Notes under the pieces: model-generated | Database searches by the model: none | Seen by the model: only the letters and a program-made list of their open reading frames with translations | Told to the model about the DNA's origin: nothing | Made by a program: the position numbers and the translations under genes | DNA from: Chitinophagaceae bacterium | Lineage (GTDB): Bacteria > Bacteroidota > Bacteroidia > Chitinophagales > Chitinophagaceae | Length of the DNA: 64,000 bases | NCBI GenBank assembly: GCA_016720745.1 | Contig: JADKKA010000007.1 | Span: forward strand, 1-64,000 | Direction of reading: 5' to 3' | Shown here: positions 55,408 through 63,485 of the stretch, piece by piece | Numbering within the stretch: position 1 is the stretch's first letter | Layout of the letters: each line of letters starts with the position of its first letter

Positions 55408-55433
55408 TCCATACACCAAGACAGATAAGGCTT

Positions 55434-56027
55434 ATGTTTAATCTCATCCTTTTTGGCCCTCCGGGAAGCGGTAAGGGAACACAATCTGAACGCTTAGTGG
55501 AGAAGTACGGAGTGGTACATCTGTCAACCGGGAACTTACTCAGGGCAGAGATAGCCCAAAAAACACCCTTAGGCCTTGAGGCTAAAAGCTTTATAGATAA
55601 GGGTCAACTGGTTCCCGACGAAGTGGTTATCGGTATGGTGGATTCTTATTTTGATCTGCACAAGGATGCCCGTGGTTTTTTATTTGATGGTTTCCCGCGC
55701 ACTGTTGCCCAGGCAAAGGCCCTTGACCGGTTACTGGAACTGAAGAAAACAGCGATTTCCTCGGTACTGGCCCTGGAAGTGAATGAAGAAGAACTCGTAA
55801 AAAGACTGCTGAACAGGGGTAAAACCTCCGGGCGCAGTGATGATACGGATGAATCAGTGATCCGGAAACGCTTCAGTGTGTATACGGAAGAAACCTCACC
55901 AGTGGCGGAGCATTACCGGAAAGCCAGAAAATTTCACCCCATCGCGGGAGAAGGATCTGTAGATGCCATCTTTGACCGGCTTTGTGATACGATTGAAAAG
56001 CAGCTGAAGAAAGAGTCCGGGCATTAA
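55434..56027 (+). CDS. adk: Adenylate kinase
   Basis: 197 residues, the short form without a zinc-finger lid. P-loop GPPGSGKGTQ (about 8-17), AMP-binding LSTGNLLRAEI, the LFDGFPRT motif (about 83-90), and the lid/Arg region GKTSGRSDDTDESVIRKR (about 128-145). It interconverts ATP, ADP and AMP in the cytosol. It is followed 17 bases later by a DinB/DUF1569-like gene on the same strand. Confidence 0.97.
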   Translation: MFNLILFGPPGSGKGTQSERLVEKYGVVHLSTGNLLRAEIAQKTPLGLEAKSFIDKGQLVPDEVVIGMVDSYFDLHKDARGFLFDGFPRTVAQAKALDRLLELKKTAISSVLALEVNEEELVKRLLNRGKTSGRSDDTDESVIRKRFSVYTEETSPVAEHYRKARKFHPIAGEGSVDAIFDRLCDTIEKQLKKESGH

Positions 56028-56044
56028 CCTCATCGCATTGCTAT

Positions 56045-56518
56045 ATGACTATCGGCAAAGAAAATTTTCTCCGCAGCCGGTTGATTCCTGTTTTACAAAG
56101 AATCAACCATGACCGTGTTCCGCAATGGGGAAAGATGTCTTTTCACCAGATGGTCGAACACATGACGGATGTAGTGCGTGTGGCAAACGGGCATCTGAAG
56201 ATGAATCTGGTGACGCCTGTAGAAAGACTTCCGCTTTACCGGGAATTCCTGATGAGTGATAAACCTTTTAAGGAAAATACCAAAAGCCCCGTGCTTCCCG
56301 AAGAAACGCTTCCACTCCGTAGTCAAACTGTTCAGGCAGCAATCGGACAATTGCAGGAGGAGTTGATTCATTTTTTCCAGGCATTTGAAAAGAACCCCGC
56401 ATTAAAAACAATGCACCCTGCATTCGGTGAACTGGATTTCAATGAAAATGTACAATGTCTGTACAAACATTCACTGCACCACCTGAATCAATTCGGGGTG
56501 GACCAGGGACTGGTTTAA
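56045..56518 (+). CDS. DinB-like / DUF1569 four-helix protein
   Basis: 157 residues, no signal peptide. The pattern fits the DinB/DUF1569 fold: WGKMSFHQMVEHMTDVVR (His about 36 and 40), a middle segment with FLMSDKPF, and the third ligand region LYKHSLHHLNQFGVDQG (His about 143-148), giving a possible three-His metal site. Functions in this superfamily range from thiol transfer to unknown. It lies downstream of adk and probably shares its transcript. Its stop codon interleaves with that of the convergent lipoprotein gene (TTTAAA). Confidence 0.75.
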   Translation: MTIGKENFLRSRLIPVLQRINHDRVPQWGKMSFHQMVEHMTDVVRVANGHLKMNLVTPVERLPLYREFLMSDKPFKENTKSPVLPEETLPLRSQTVQAAIGQLQEELIHFFQAFEKNPALKTMHPAFGELDFNENVQCLYKHSLHHLNQFGVDQGLV

Positions 56519-56997
56519 AGCTTTGCTTTTAAAAGGGAATCAGCCTTGGAGAGGCTTTTCAGGATGGCTTCTTTTACTTTACCCACTTTCATTTTTTCAT
56601 CGAGCAGGTATTTGATTCTGTTGTCGATATTTTCTTTGGCAGAATCCATGTCGAATTCTTCCATCCATTTATCCATCGCGAAAATGGCATAGCTCAGATC
56701 AGCTGCCACACTATCAAGCTTAGCTTTGTAAGGGGCCAGCTCCTGGCGCGCTTTAGCGGGTAGTTTACTGATGGAGTCCAGGGAGGCTTTGATCTTTTTT
56801 TCAGCGGTTTGCAATTTCCCGTATTTCGCCATTCCTGCATCATGACCATCCATTACATCGGCCATCAGGCTGTCTTCCTGTGTTTGTGGACTGTTTTTGC
56901 CATGATTATGCTGGCCTGATTCACTGTCTTTTTTATCATTATTACAGGCGGCCAAAAAAAGGGCGGCAGATGCCAACAGGAAAACAAGTTTTTTCAT
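56515..56997 (-). CDS. Helical lipoprotein of unknown function
   Basis: 160 residues from ATG 56997. The open frame reaches 57117 but overlaps the paaZ start, and the nearer ATG heads a clear lipoprotein signal (LLASAALFLAAC). The mature protein has a short polar linker with His residues (GQHNHGKNS) and then long charged helices (about 55-160, e.g. KKIKASLDSISKLPAKAR), probably a coiled coil. No catalytic motif. A TAnnTTTG box lies 17 bases upstream of the start. It is divergent from paaZ across about 110 bases. Confidence 0.75.
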   Translation of the reverse strand: MKKLVFLLASAALFLAACNNDKKDSESGQHNHGKNSPQTQEDSLMADVMDGHDAGMAKYGKLQTAEKKIKASLDSISKLPAKARQELAPYKAKLDSVAADLSYAIFAMDKWMEEFDMDSAKENIDNRIKYLLDEKMKVGKVKEAILKSLSKADSLLKAKL

Positions 56998-57014
56998 TGT
57001 CGAAATTTGAGCTG

Positions 57015-57022
57015 CAAAGATA
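57015..57022 (-). promoter_or_regulatory. Candidate -7 box of the helical lipoprotein gene
   Basis: On the minus strand TATCTTTG followed by C, 17 bases before the ATG at 56997. No -33 element at the usual spacing. Confidence 0.45.
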
Positions 57023-57108
57023 AGTTTCTGCCATGATTGGCCCTTGATCCAAATCAGCGCCAACCGCTTTTCAAAATTCAGGTAATTTAGCCCCCTAATT
57101 GGCTTGCT

Positions 57109-59181
57109 ATGTATCAACTCGGAAATTATGTTGCAGGGAACTGGGTCATGGGGGATGGGGACGGACAGCTATTGTTCAACGCTGTTACTGCCGAACCTTT
57201 GGCCAGGGCTACCAGTAAAGGACTGGATTTTAAAGGCATTATTGAATATGGCCGTAAAGTGGGGAACCCTGCCCTGCGGAAAATGACCTTTCACCAGCGG
57301 GGTAATATGCTCAAGGCATTGGCCCTGCACCTGCGTCAGCACCTGCCTGGTTTTTACGATATCAGTTATAAAACGGGTGCAACCAGGGCCGACAGCTGGG
57401 TGGATATTGAAGGTGGCATCGGTAACTTATTTGCCAATGCTTCTCTGCGCCGGAAATTTCCGGATGATGTGATTTGTATTGATGGGGAAAGTCATAACCT
57501 CGGCCGGAATAATACTTTCATGGGTACACATATCCTGGTACCCAAGGAAGGGGTCGCCATTCATATCAATGCATTTAATTTCCCTGTCTGGGGTATGCTG
57601 GAAAAAATTGCCGTGAATATACTGGCAGGGGTACCAGCCATTGTAAAGCCGGCCACCGTAACTTCTTATTTAACTGAAGCCGTGGTAAGGGAAATCATTG
57701 CTTCCGGTATTTTACCCGAAGGAAGCCTGCAGTTAATCTGCGGCAGTGCGGGTGATCTGCTCAGTCATGTGGATGCACAGGATGTGGTGACTTTTACCGG
57801 TAGTGCTACCACCGGATTAATGCTGAAGAAAACAGCAGCCATACTGGAAAATAATGTTCCCTTCAATATGGAAGCGGATTCGCTGAATTGTATTGTATTG
57901 GGGCAGGATGTAAATCCCGGTCAGCCTGAATGGGATCTTTTTATAAAGGAAATCCGAAAGGAAATGACCCTGAAAGCAGGGCAACGCTGTACGGGGATCC
58001 GCCGCATTTTTGTTCCTGAAAATAAAATGGAAGAGGTGTGGAAAGCCATTGGCAGTTCACTTGCACAAACTGTTATAGGTAATCCGCTGAATGAAAAAGT
58101 AAGAATGGGGAGTCTGGCAGGTGAAACACAAAGACAGGAAGTAAGGGAACAGGTACAAAAATTACTGGCCAGCTCACAAATTGTATATGGCAGTCTGGAT
58201 AGTGTAGAAGTAGTAGATGCGGATGCCAGTGCCGGGGCCTTTATTTCACCAGTATTACTGATGAATGATCAGCCGCATACATCCAGAGAACCTCATGAAG
58301 TGGAAGCATTTGGTCCGGTGAGTACGATCATGCCTTACCGGAATATGGATGATGCCATCGCCCTGAGTAAACTGGGAAAAGGAAGCCTGGTCACCACAAT
58401 TGTTACTGCTGATCATCGCGAAGCCCGGCAATATGTAATAGGTGCAGCCACTCATCATGGTCGTATCCTCTTATTGAACCAGGAATGCGCCAAAGAAAAT
58501 ACCGGACATGGATCACCCTTGCCCCTGCTGGTGCATGGTGGCCCGGGTCGTGCCGGAGGTGGGGAAGAAATGGGAGGCATCCGGGGTGTGAAGCATTACC
58601 TGCAACGCACCGCTTTGCAAGGCTCACCGGGCATGATTACATCGGTAACAGGAGTTTATCAGACCCATGCACCAGGGAAGGATCCGGGTAAACATCCTTT
58701 TCAAAAATATTTTGATGAACTGCAAATTGGTGATCAGCTGATCACGGATAAAAAACTAATCACCGCCGATGATATTGATCGCTTTGCTGATTTAAGCGGG
58801 GATCATTTTTATGCGCATATCCGGGATACTGATTTTTCAGGGACCATGTTTGAACAACAGGTAGCGCATGGATATTATATCATGAGTATGGCAGCTGGTT
58901 TATTTGTGGACAGCTATCATAAAAATCCGGTTCTCCTGAATTATGGTATAGATGAACTTCGATTCACCAAACCGGTATATCCCGGATCGGAGATCCATAT
59001 CCGCTTTACCTGTAAAGAGAAGCTGCCGGTAGATAAAAGAATATTACAACCGGGTGATGAGCCCAAACGGGGTGATGATATCGATAAGGGAATTGTGAAA
59101 TGGCTGGTGGAAATGATCGATGAGACCGGAGAAATTACCGGCCTTGCCACGATCCTCACCATGGTGGCCAAAAAGCCTTAA
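57109..59181 (+). CDS. paaZ: PaaZ: bifunctional oxepin-CoA hydrolase / semialdehyde dehydrogenase
   Basis: 690 residues, the fused two-domain form. The N-terminal aldehyde dehydrogenase (about 1-525) has the cofactor segment INAFNFPVWGMLEK, VTFTGSATTG, the general-base Glu in NMEADSLN (about 259) and the nucleophile Cys in KAGQRCTGIRR (about 293). The C-terminal MaoC/hotdog hydratase (about 540-690) has the Asp/His pair in ADLSGDHFYAH. PaaZ opens the oxepin-CoA ring and oxidises the semialdehyde in aerobic phenylacetate breakdown. The other paa genes are not visible here except a nearby enoyl-CoA hydratase at 59861. The stop interleaves with that of the convergent gene. Confidence 0.92.
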   Translation: MYQLGNYVAGNWVMGDGDGQLLFNAVTAEPLARATSKGLDFKGIIEYGRKVGNPALRKMTFHQRGNMLKALALHLRQHLPGFYDISYKTGATRADSWVDIEGGIGNLFANASLRRKFPDDVICIDGESHNLGRNNTFMGTHILVPKEGVAIHINAFNFPVWGMLEKIAVNILAGVPAIVKPATVTSYLTEAVVREIIASGILPEGSLQLICGSAGDLLSHVDAQDVVTFTGSATTGLMLKKTAAILENNVPFNMEADSLNCIVLGQDVNPGQPEWDLFIKEIRKEMTLKAGQRCTGIRRIFVPENKMEEVWKAIGSSLAQTVIGNPLNEKVRMGSLAGETQRQEVREQVQKLLASSQIVYGSLDSVEVVDADASAGAFISPVLLMNDQPHTSREPHEVEAFGPVSTIMPYRNMDDAIALSKLGKGSLVTTIVTADHREARQYVIGAATHHGRILLLNQECAKENTGHGSPLPLLVHGGPGRAGGGEEMGGIRGVKHYLQRTALQGSPGMITSVTGVYQTHAPGKDPGKHPFQKYFDELQIGDQLITDKKLITADDIDRFADLSGDHFYAHIRDTDFSGTMFEQQVAHGYYIMSMAAGLFVDSYHKNPVLLNYGIDELRFTKPVYPGSEIHIRFTCKEKLPVDKRILQPGDEPKRGDDIDKGIVKWLVEMIDETGEITGLATILTMVAKKP

Positions 59182-59759
59182 TCGCCCGTACTGATCTCGA
59201 TGGGTTGGATGCGTGTCCAGGAACCGGAGGAGGTACATAGCGAGTATATTTTTTCCTGCGGTACAGTTATTTGCCGGATCATCTGACCGCCTTTGAATAC
59301 TCTTATCTCAAATTTTCTTTTGGTATAATTGAATTCGCCATCCTTTTCCCGTTGAATCATACAGCTGGTTTCGGCCTGGTTAAGTACCACCGTCAGAAAG
59401 TCAGGCGAGTTGAAGCCAGTTACTTTAATAAATTGTTCGGCCCGGTATTTCCATGAATTGGAATATTTCTTTACTAAAGCCGTGTCGATTGATCGAAAGA
59501 GAATTTTTAACGGCCCTACTGCATAAGTGCAGGAATCCGAATGCAGGGTATCTGTTTCTGCGAGAAAATAGGAAAGGCTGCTGTCGCCTGCGATTGCACC
59601 TTGTGTTGCCGGTAAATGAATGATTACTGCAGAAGAACCATCAAAGGGGCAGTGCTGAGCCTGAATGGGTGTCTGCCAGCCGATGGCAATGAGCAAAAGA
59701 AAAACAGATAGGGACCGGTAAGTTTTCAATGCCGTAATTTTCGTAAAGTTAATCAGCAA
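59178..59759 (-). CDS. Secreted protein of unknown function
   Basis: 193 residues with a signal peptide (LSVFLLLIAIGWQTPIQAQ) and no lipobox. The mature part is mostly beta strands with several Cys (QHCPFDGSSAVIIHL, DSCTYAVGPL, ETSCMIQ, SLCTSSG), which could form two disulfides. No family recognised. It lies between the convergent paaZ gene (3-base-scale stop overlap) and the divergent enoyl-CoA hydratase gene. Confidence 0.7.
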   Translation of the reverse strand: MLINFTKITALKTYRSLSVFLLLIAIGWQTPIQAQHCPFDGSSAVIIHLPATQGAIAGDSSLSYFLAETDTLHSDSCTYAVGPLKILFRSIDTALVKKYSNSWKYRAEQFIKVTGFNSPDFLTVVLNQAETSCMIQREKDGEFNYTKRKFEIRVFKGGQMIRQITVPQEKIYSLCTSSGSWTRIQPIEISTGD

Positions 59760-59860
59760 TAGTACTGCTTACCTACCGGAAACAGGGTATTTTCCTGCAA
59801 TGTTGGATCAGCTTCCTCTGAAATCAACGGAATCAATACCTTCATTGTAAAAATCAGAAT

Positions 59861-60628
59861 ATGTCGATTGCTGCAGAGGCCTATGTCCGTTCCGAACTTC
59901 ACCAGGGGGTGAAAACCATTGAATTTTTTCATCCACAGAGCAATTCATTGCCCGGTGCCCTTTTAAGAGAACTGGCATCAGCTATCACCCATGCCGGTGA
60001 GGATCCTGATGTGAAACTGATCGTACTTCGCTCGGCAGGGGAAGGTGCTTTTTGCGCCGGTGCTTCCTTTGATGAGCTGACGGCCATCAAATCAGAAGCG
60101 GAAGGCCTGCAGTTTTTCAGTGGTTTTGCCCTTGTGATCAACGCCATGCGCAACTGTCCAAAATTGATCATTGGCCGGATCCAGGGAAAATGCGTGGGGG
60201 GTGGGGTCGGACTGGCAGCATCAGTTGATTATGCCATTGCTACGGAAGCTTCCGCTATTAAACTCAGTGAACTGGCCGTTGGAATTGGACCATTTGTAGT
60301 GGGACCGGCAGTGGAAAGAAAAATAGGCGTATCCGCTTTTTCCCAGCTGGCCATCGATGCTACCATGTGGCGCAACGCAGAATGGGCCCGTAGAAAAGGA
60401 TTATTTGCTGAAGTGCACCCTGATGCTGCAGCATTGGATGAAGCCGTACGTCGCTTATCGGGTATACTGTCAGCCAGTAGTCCGCAAGCTATGGCAGAAA
60501 TGAAAAAAATATTCTGGAAAGGAACTGAACACTGGGAAACCCTGCTTTTTGAAAGAGCAGCGATCAGCGGCCGGCTGGTCCTGAGCGATTTCACCAAAAA
60601 CGCGATCGCTGCTTTCAAAGCAAAATAG
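59861..60628 (+). CDS. Enoyl-CoA hydratase/isomerase (crotonase family)
   Basis: 255 residues, normal for a crotonase. The CoA/oxyanion loop is GAFCAGASFDEL (about 65-76) and the second is GKCVGGGVGLAASVDYAIA (about 109-127). The position of the first catalytic Glu of E. coli-type hydratases is occupied by a Val/Gly stretch (GGGVGL), and one acidic residue (LSELAVGIGPF) is kept, so the exact reaction is uncertain. The location near paaZ suggests a PaaF/PaaG-like or related beta-oxidation role. It is convergent with the paralogous lipoprotein genes (5-base gap). Confidence 0.85.
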   Translation: MSIAAEAYVRSELHQGVKTIEFFHPQSNSLPGALLRELASAITHAGEDPDVKLIVLRSAGEGAFCAGASFDELTAIKSEAEGLQFFSGFALVINAMRNCPKLIIGRIQGKCVGGGVGLAASVDYAIATEASAIKLSELAVGIGPFVVGPAVERKIGVSAFSQLAIDATMWRNAEWARRKGLFAEVHPDAAALDEAVRRLSGILSASSPQAMAEMKKIFWKGTEHWETLLFERAAISGRLVLSDFTKNAIAAFKAK

Positions 60629-60633
60629 AGCGA

Positions 60634-61218
60634 TTATTCACCCATCTGCAATCCGGCTTCCATGGAAGCAATCTTTTTATTAATCAGGTAGAAACTGATT
60701 TGCTTATCCCATTTATCATCGCTTACATGGATAGAGTAATTGGTTTTGCTGAGTGTCCAGGTGGTATCATTCACCATCACAGATTCCGGACCCATGGTAA
60801 TCGGATTTTCTTCATAGGCTGTGAGTACTGCATTGCGGTCATCGCCTACCCCAATACCAGCCGTTGTTTTACAAAGCGGGCTTTTGGTACTGAGACCAAA
60901 TAATTCCATTTCCGTTGAGGGTTCTTCGGAATATAATTTCTGAAAATAGAGTTCAACCTCCATGCCGGCATATTGTACGGTGGCAGTATCCATCCAGATT
61001 TCACCAGTATCCTTTGCATGCTTCATGGAAAGGGTTGCTTTCAGCATTTTTTCCAGATCGGTTTTTGTCATTCCGATTTTCAGATTACCAATACCATCTT
61101 TGGTGATGGTGTTTTCAGCATCCGGCTTTTCTTTTATTCCGGGAGATTTTTCTTTGTCACCCTGTTTGCAGCCTGTGAATACAAGGGCTGCCAGGAGGAT
61201 CAATAATACATTTTTCAT
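60634..61218 (-). CDS. Lipoprotein, paralogue A of a tandem pair
   Basis: 194 residues with a lipoprotein signal (LLAALVFTGC). It is homologous along its length to the next gene on the same strand: shared marks are GIGNLKIGMTKTDLEKML, the WMDTATVQYAGMEVELYF block, the STKSPLCKTTAGIGVGDDRNAV block and MVNDTTWTLSKTNYSI. The repeated IGxxKxGMxxxxLEK motif is seen in small secreted Bacteroidota proteins of unknown role. Function unknown. It is downstream of its paralogue by 48 bases and is probably co-transcribed. Confidence 0.8.
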   Translation of the reverse strand: MKNVLLILLAALVFTGCKQGDKEKSPGIKEKPDAENTITKDGIGNLKIGMTKTDLEKMLKATLSMKHAKDTGEIWMDTATVQYAGMEVELYFQKLYSEEPSTEMELFGLSTKSPLCKTTAGIGVGDDRNAVLTAYEENPITMGPESVMVNDTTWTLSKTNYSIHVSDDKWDKQISFYLINKKIASMEAGLQMGE

Positions 61219-61266
61219 AAACGTGTTGATTTAGGTTGATGATTGAAGGTAATAGTTCCTGAAATT

Positions 61267-61863
61267 TTATTCCTGGTCGTCATAGTAAGTGCCAACCTCA
61301 ATGGAATAGACTTTTTTATCTTTTAAATTGATATGAAAGACGATCTGTGGTCCTTCCCGGGCCTCTCGTACACTGATCGAATAAAGAGCTTTGCTGCGTT
61401 CCCAGGTCGTATCATTGGTCATGATGAATTCCGGAGCCATATAAAGCCTGTATTGATCAAAGGCTTCTACAATCTCTTTTTTAGTTGATCCGATACCAAT
61501 GCCCCCGGCTGTTTTAACAAGTGGGCTCTTGGTGGTAATATCGTTCAACCGCATATGAAAGCTATCGGGTTTATCATAGGCATAGGTTCTTACAAAACTC
61601 AGCTTCAGTTCGGCATCTTTATAACGGATAACGGCGGAATCCATCCAGGAGCCGGAGCTATTGTCAGTGGGGTTGGTCAGGGGGATTTTTTGCCCGAGTA
61701 TTTTTTCCAGTTCTTCCTGCGACATCCCTGTTTTTACAGGACCTATCCCATCCAGGCTGACCAGATAATCTGTATTTTCAGCCTTTACGGTTGCAGAGGT
61801 ATCCTGTTTTTGTTTACAGGCAAATATGAAAATTAGGAAGAAGAGAAAGGAGAACCTTCTCAT
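61267..61863 (-). CDS. Lipoprotein, paralogue B of a tandem pair
   Basis: 198 residues from ATG 61863, which begins the signal (FSFLFFLIFIFAC); the frame opens at 61899. It shares with the downstream gene the GIGPVKTGMSQEELEKIL motif, the WMDSAVIRYKDAELKLSF block, TTKSPLVKTAGGIGIGSTKKEIVEAF and MTNDTTWERSKALYSI. The two differ in loops and C termini, so the duplication is not recent. No catalytic residues or binding motif are evident. It is divergent from the DNA glycosylase gene over 44 bases. Confidence 0.8.
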   Translation of the reverse strand: MRRFSFLFFLIFIFACKQKQDTSATVKAENTDYLVSLDGIGPVKTGMSQEELEKILGQKIPLTNPTDNSSGSWMDSAVIRYKDAELKLSFVRTYAYDKPDSFHMRLNDITTKSPLVKTAGGIGIGSTKKEIVEAFDQYRLYMAPEFIMTNDTTWERSKALYSISVREAREGPQIVFHINLKDKKVYSIEVGTYYDDQE

Positions 61864-61907
61864 AGCATAAGTGTTAATGGTGTACCGTAAGTTAAACAAT
61901 TATCAGG

Positions 61908-62555
61908 ATGCCGGAACAACTGCTGGTTTTTCATGAAAATAACTTCCAAACGATCTGCGATCAGTTGGCCAGGAAGGATGCCGGATTGAAAGCCATCATC
62001 CGGGAATACGGCTATCCACCCATGTGGACCCGTCCCAACCGTTTTCAATCCCTGGTGCTTTTTATCCTGGAACAACAGGTATCACTGGCTTCTGCCTATG
62101 CGGCTTTTAAAAAACTCAGGGAGAAGATTGGTTATGTTACTCCGGCTAAACTGTTGCAGTTAAGCGATGAAGAAATGCGGGCCTGTTATTTTACCCGGCA
62201 GAAAATGGGTTATGCCCGCGGACTGGCCTTAGCGGTGCAATCGGGCTCGATTCGCTTATCGGATTTGTCGCAATTACCCGATGAGTCGGTGCGGGAAAAA
62301 ATGATCGTATTAAAAGGCATCGGGCACTGGACCATTGATGTATACCTGATGCATTCCCTGCAGCGGACCGATTTGTTTCCGCTGGGTGATATTGCACTGG
62401 TCAACAGCCTGAAGGAAGTAAAAGGGCTACCGAAAGATATCAGCAAAGAAAAAATGCTGGCCATTGCCGAACCCTGGCGGCCCTACCGGACGATTGCGAG
62501 TATGATTCTCTGGCATGCGTATATCCAAAAGAGAGGGATTAAGTTGATGGGTTGA
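61908..62555 (+). CDS. AlkA-type DNA-3-methyladenine glycosylase (HhH-GPD)
   Basis: 215 residues. HhH-GPD superfamily: helix-hairpin-helix LKGIGHWTIDVYLMHSL (about 142-158) followed by the catalytic Asp in LFPLGDIAL (about 163), and LILEQQVS-type sequence LVLFILEQQVSLASAYAAF (about 49-67). It would excise alkylated purines from DNA, leaving abasic sites. It lacks the N-terminal TBP-like domain of E. coli AlkA and the iron-sulfur cluster of Nth. The last codons are part of an 8-nt tandem array that continues into the spacer. Confidence 0.87.
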   Translation: MPEQLLVFHENNFQTICDQLARKDAGLKAIIREYGYPPMWTRPNRFQSLVLFILEQQVSLASAYAAFKKLREKIGYVTPAKLLQLSDEEMRACYFTRQKMGYARGLALAVQSGSIRLSDLSQLPDESVREKMIVLKGIGHWTIDVYLMHSLQRTDLFPLGDIALVNSLKEVKGLPKDISKEKMLAIAEPWRPYRTIASMILWHAYIQKRGIKLMG

Positions 62556-62660
62556 GTAGTTGACTAGTTAATAAGTTGATATGTTAACAAGTCTAGAACC
62601 AGGAGAATCCTTTTCCGTTATGTGGCCCATATCAACTTTCCAACCTGTTAACTTTTCAAC
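62543..62660. repeat. Inverted arms of 8-nt tandem repeats (DNA glycosylase-fabG spacer)
   Basis: Six octamers of type GTTRANNN run 62543-62590, starting within the last codons of the glycosylase gene. Complementary octamers (ATATCAAC, TTTCCAAC, CTGTTAAC, TTTTCAAC) run 62629-62660. The two genes converge here, so the structure could serve as a two-way 3' end. Confidence 0.8.
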
Positions 62661-62666
62661 TTGAAA

Positions 62667-63422
62667 CTATATATTCAACCCCCCGCAAACACTCAGCGTT
62701 TGCCCCGTGATATAAGAAGAAAGATCTGATGCCAGAAATAATGCGGAATTGGCAATATCTTCTGTAGAAGCAAATTTGCCGAGCGGAATACCTGCTTTGT
62801 ATTTATCGGCGGCTTCACCGTCTTTGAGATAAGATGTCATATCAGTCTCCACAAAACCAGGTGCAATGGCATTGCAACGGATATTGCGGCTGCCCAGTTC
62901 CTTGGCCACTGATTTGGTAAAGCCAATGATACCGGCCTTGCTGGCGGCATAACTGGCCTGTCCTGCATTACCGATTTCACCAATGATAGAACTCATATTG
63001 ATAATGGATCCGCTGCGGGCCTTCATCATGGTACGGATCACTTGTTTGGTCATATAGAATACACTGTTCAGGTTCACCTGGATCACATCATTCCATTGCT
63101 CCGGACTCATCCTCATGAGCAGGTTATCCTTGGAAATACCAGCATTGTTCACCAGGATATCAACGGTGCCAAATTCTTTCAATACATCATTTACAAAGGA
63201 TTCACACTGGGCCAGGTCACCGGCATTGCTCTGGTAAGCTTTTGCCTTTACACCCATGGCCTGCAGTTTCGCCTCTAGCGCGACTGCTTTTTCACGGCTG
63301 CTTTCACTCACATAACTAAAAGCCACATTGGCTCCCTGTTCGGCAAATTTGATAGCAATCCCTTCTCCGATACCACGGGCAGCTCCGGTTACAATGGCAA
63401 CTTTTCCTTCGAGTAATTTCAT
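62667..63422 (-). CDS. fabG: 3-oxoacyl-[acyl-carrier-protein] reductase (SDR)
   Basis: 251 residues, standard FabG length. NADP-binding TGAARGIGEGIA (about 12-23), NNAGIS (about 90), the catalytic Ser in INMSSIIGEIG (about 142) and the YAASK pair (Tyr/Lys about 156-160), then the AIAPGFVETDM loop and the C-terminal GQTLSVCGGLNI. FabG reduces 3-oxoacyl-ACP in fatty-acid elongation. It stands alone here rather than in a fab cluster, so a related SDR role cannot be ruled out, but the match to FabG is strong. Confidence 0.9.
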   Translation of the reverse strand: MKLLEGKVAIVTGAARGIGEGIAIKFAEQGANVAFSYVSESSREKAVALEAKLQAMGVKAKAYQSNAGDLAQCESFVNDVLKEFGTVDILVNNAGISKDNLLMRMSPEQWNDVIQVNLNSVFYMTKQVIRTMMKARSGSIINMSSIIGEIGNAGQASYAASKAGIIGFTKSVAKELGSRNIRCNAIAPGFVETDMTSYLKDGEAADKYKAGIPLGKFASTEDIANSALFLASDLSSYITGQTLSVCGGLNI

Positions 63423-63485
63423 ATAGCAGATTTTGTATCAGGCAAAAAAAAGGAATTAATGGCAAATGACCCTAAAAACCCGGAC

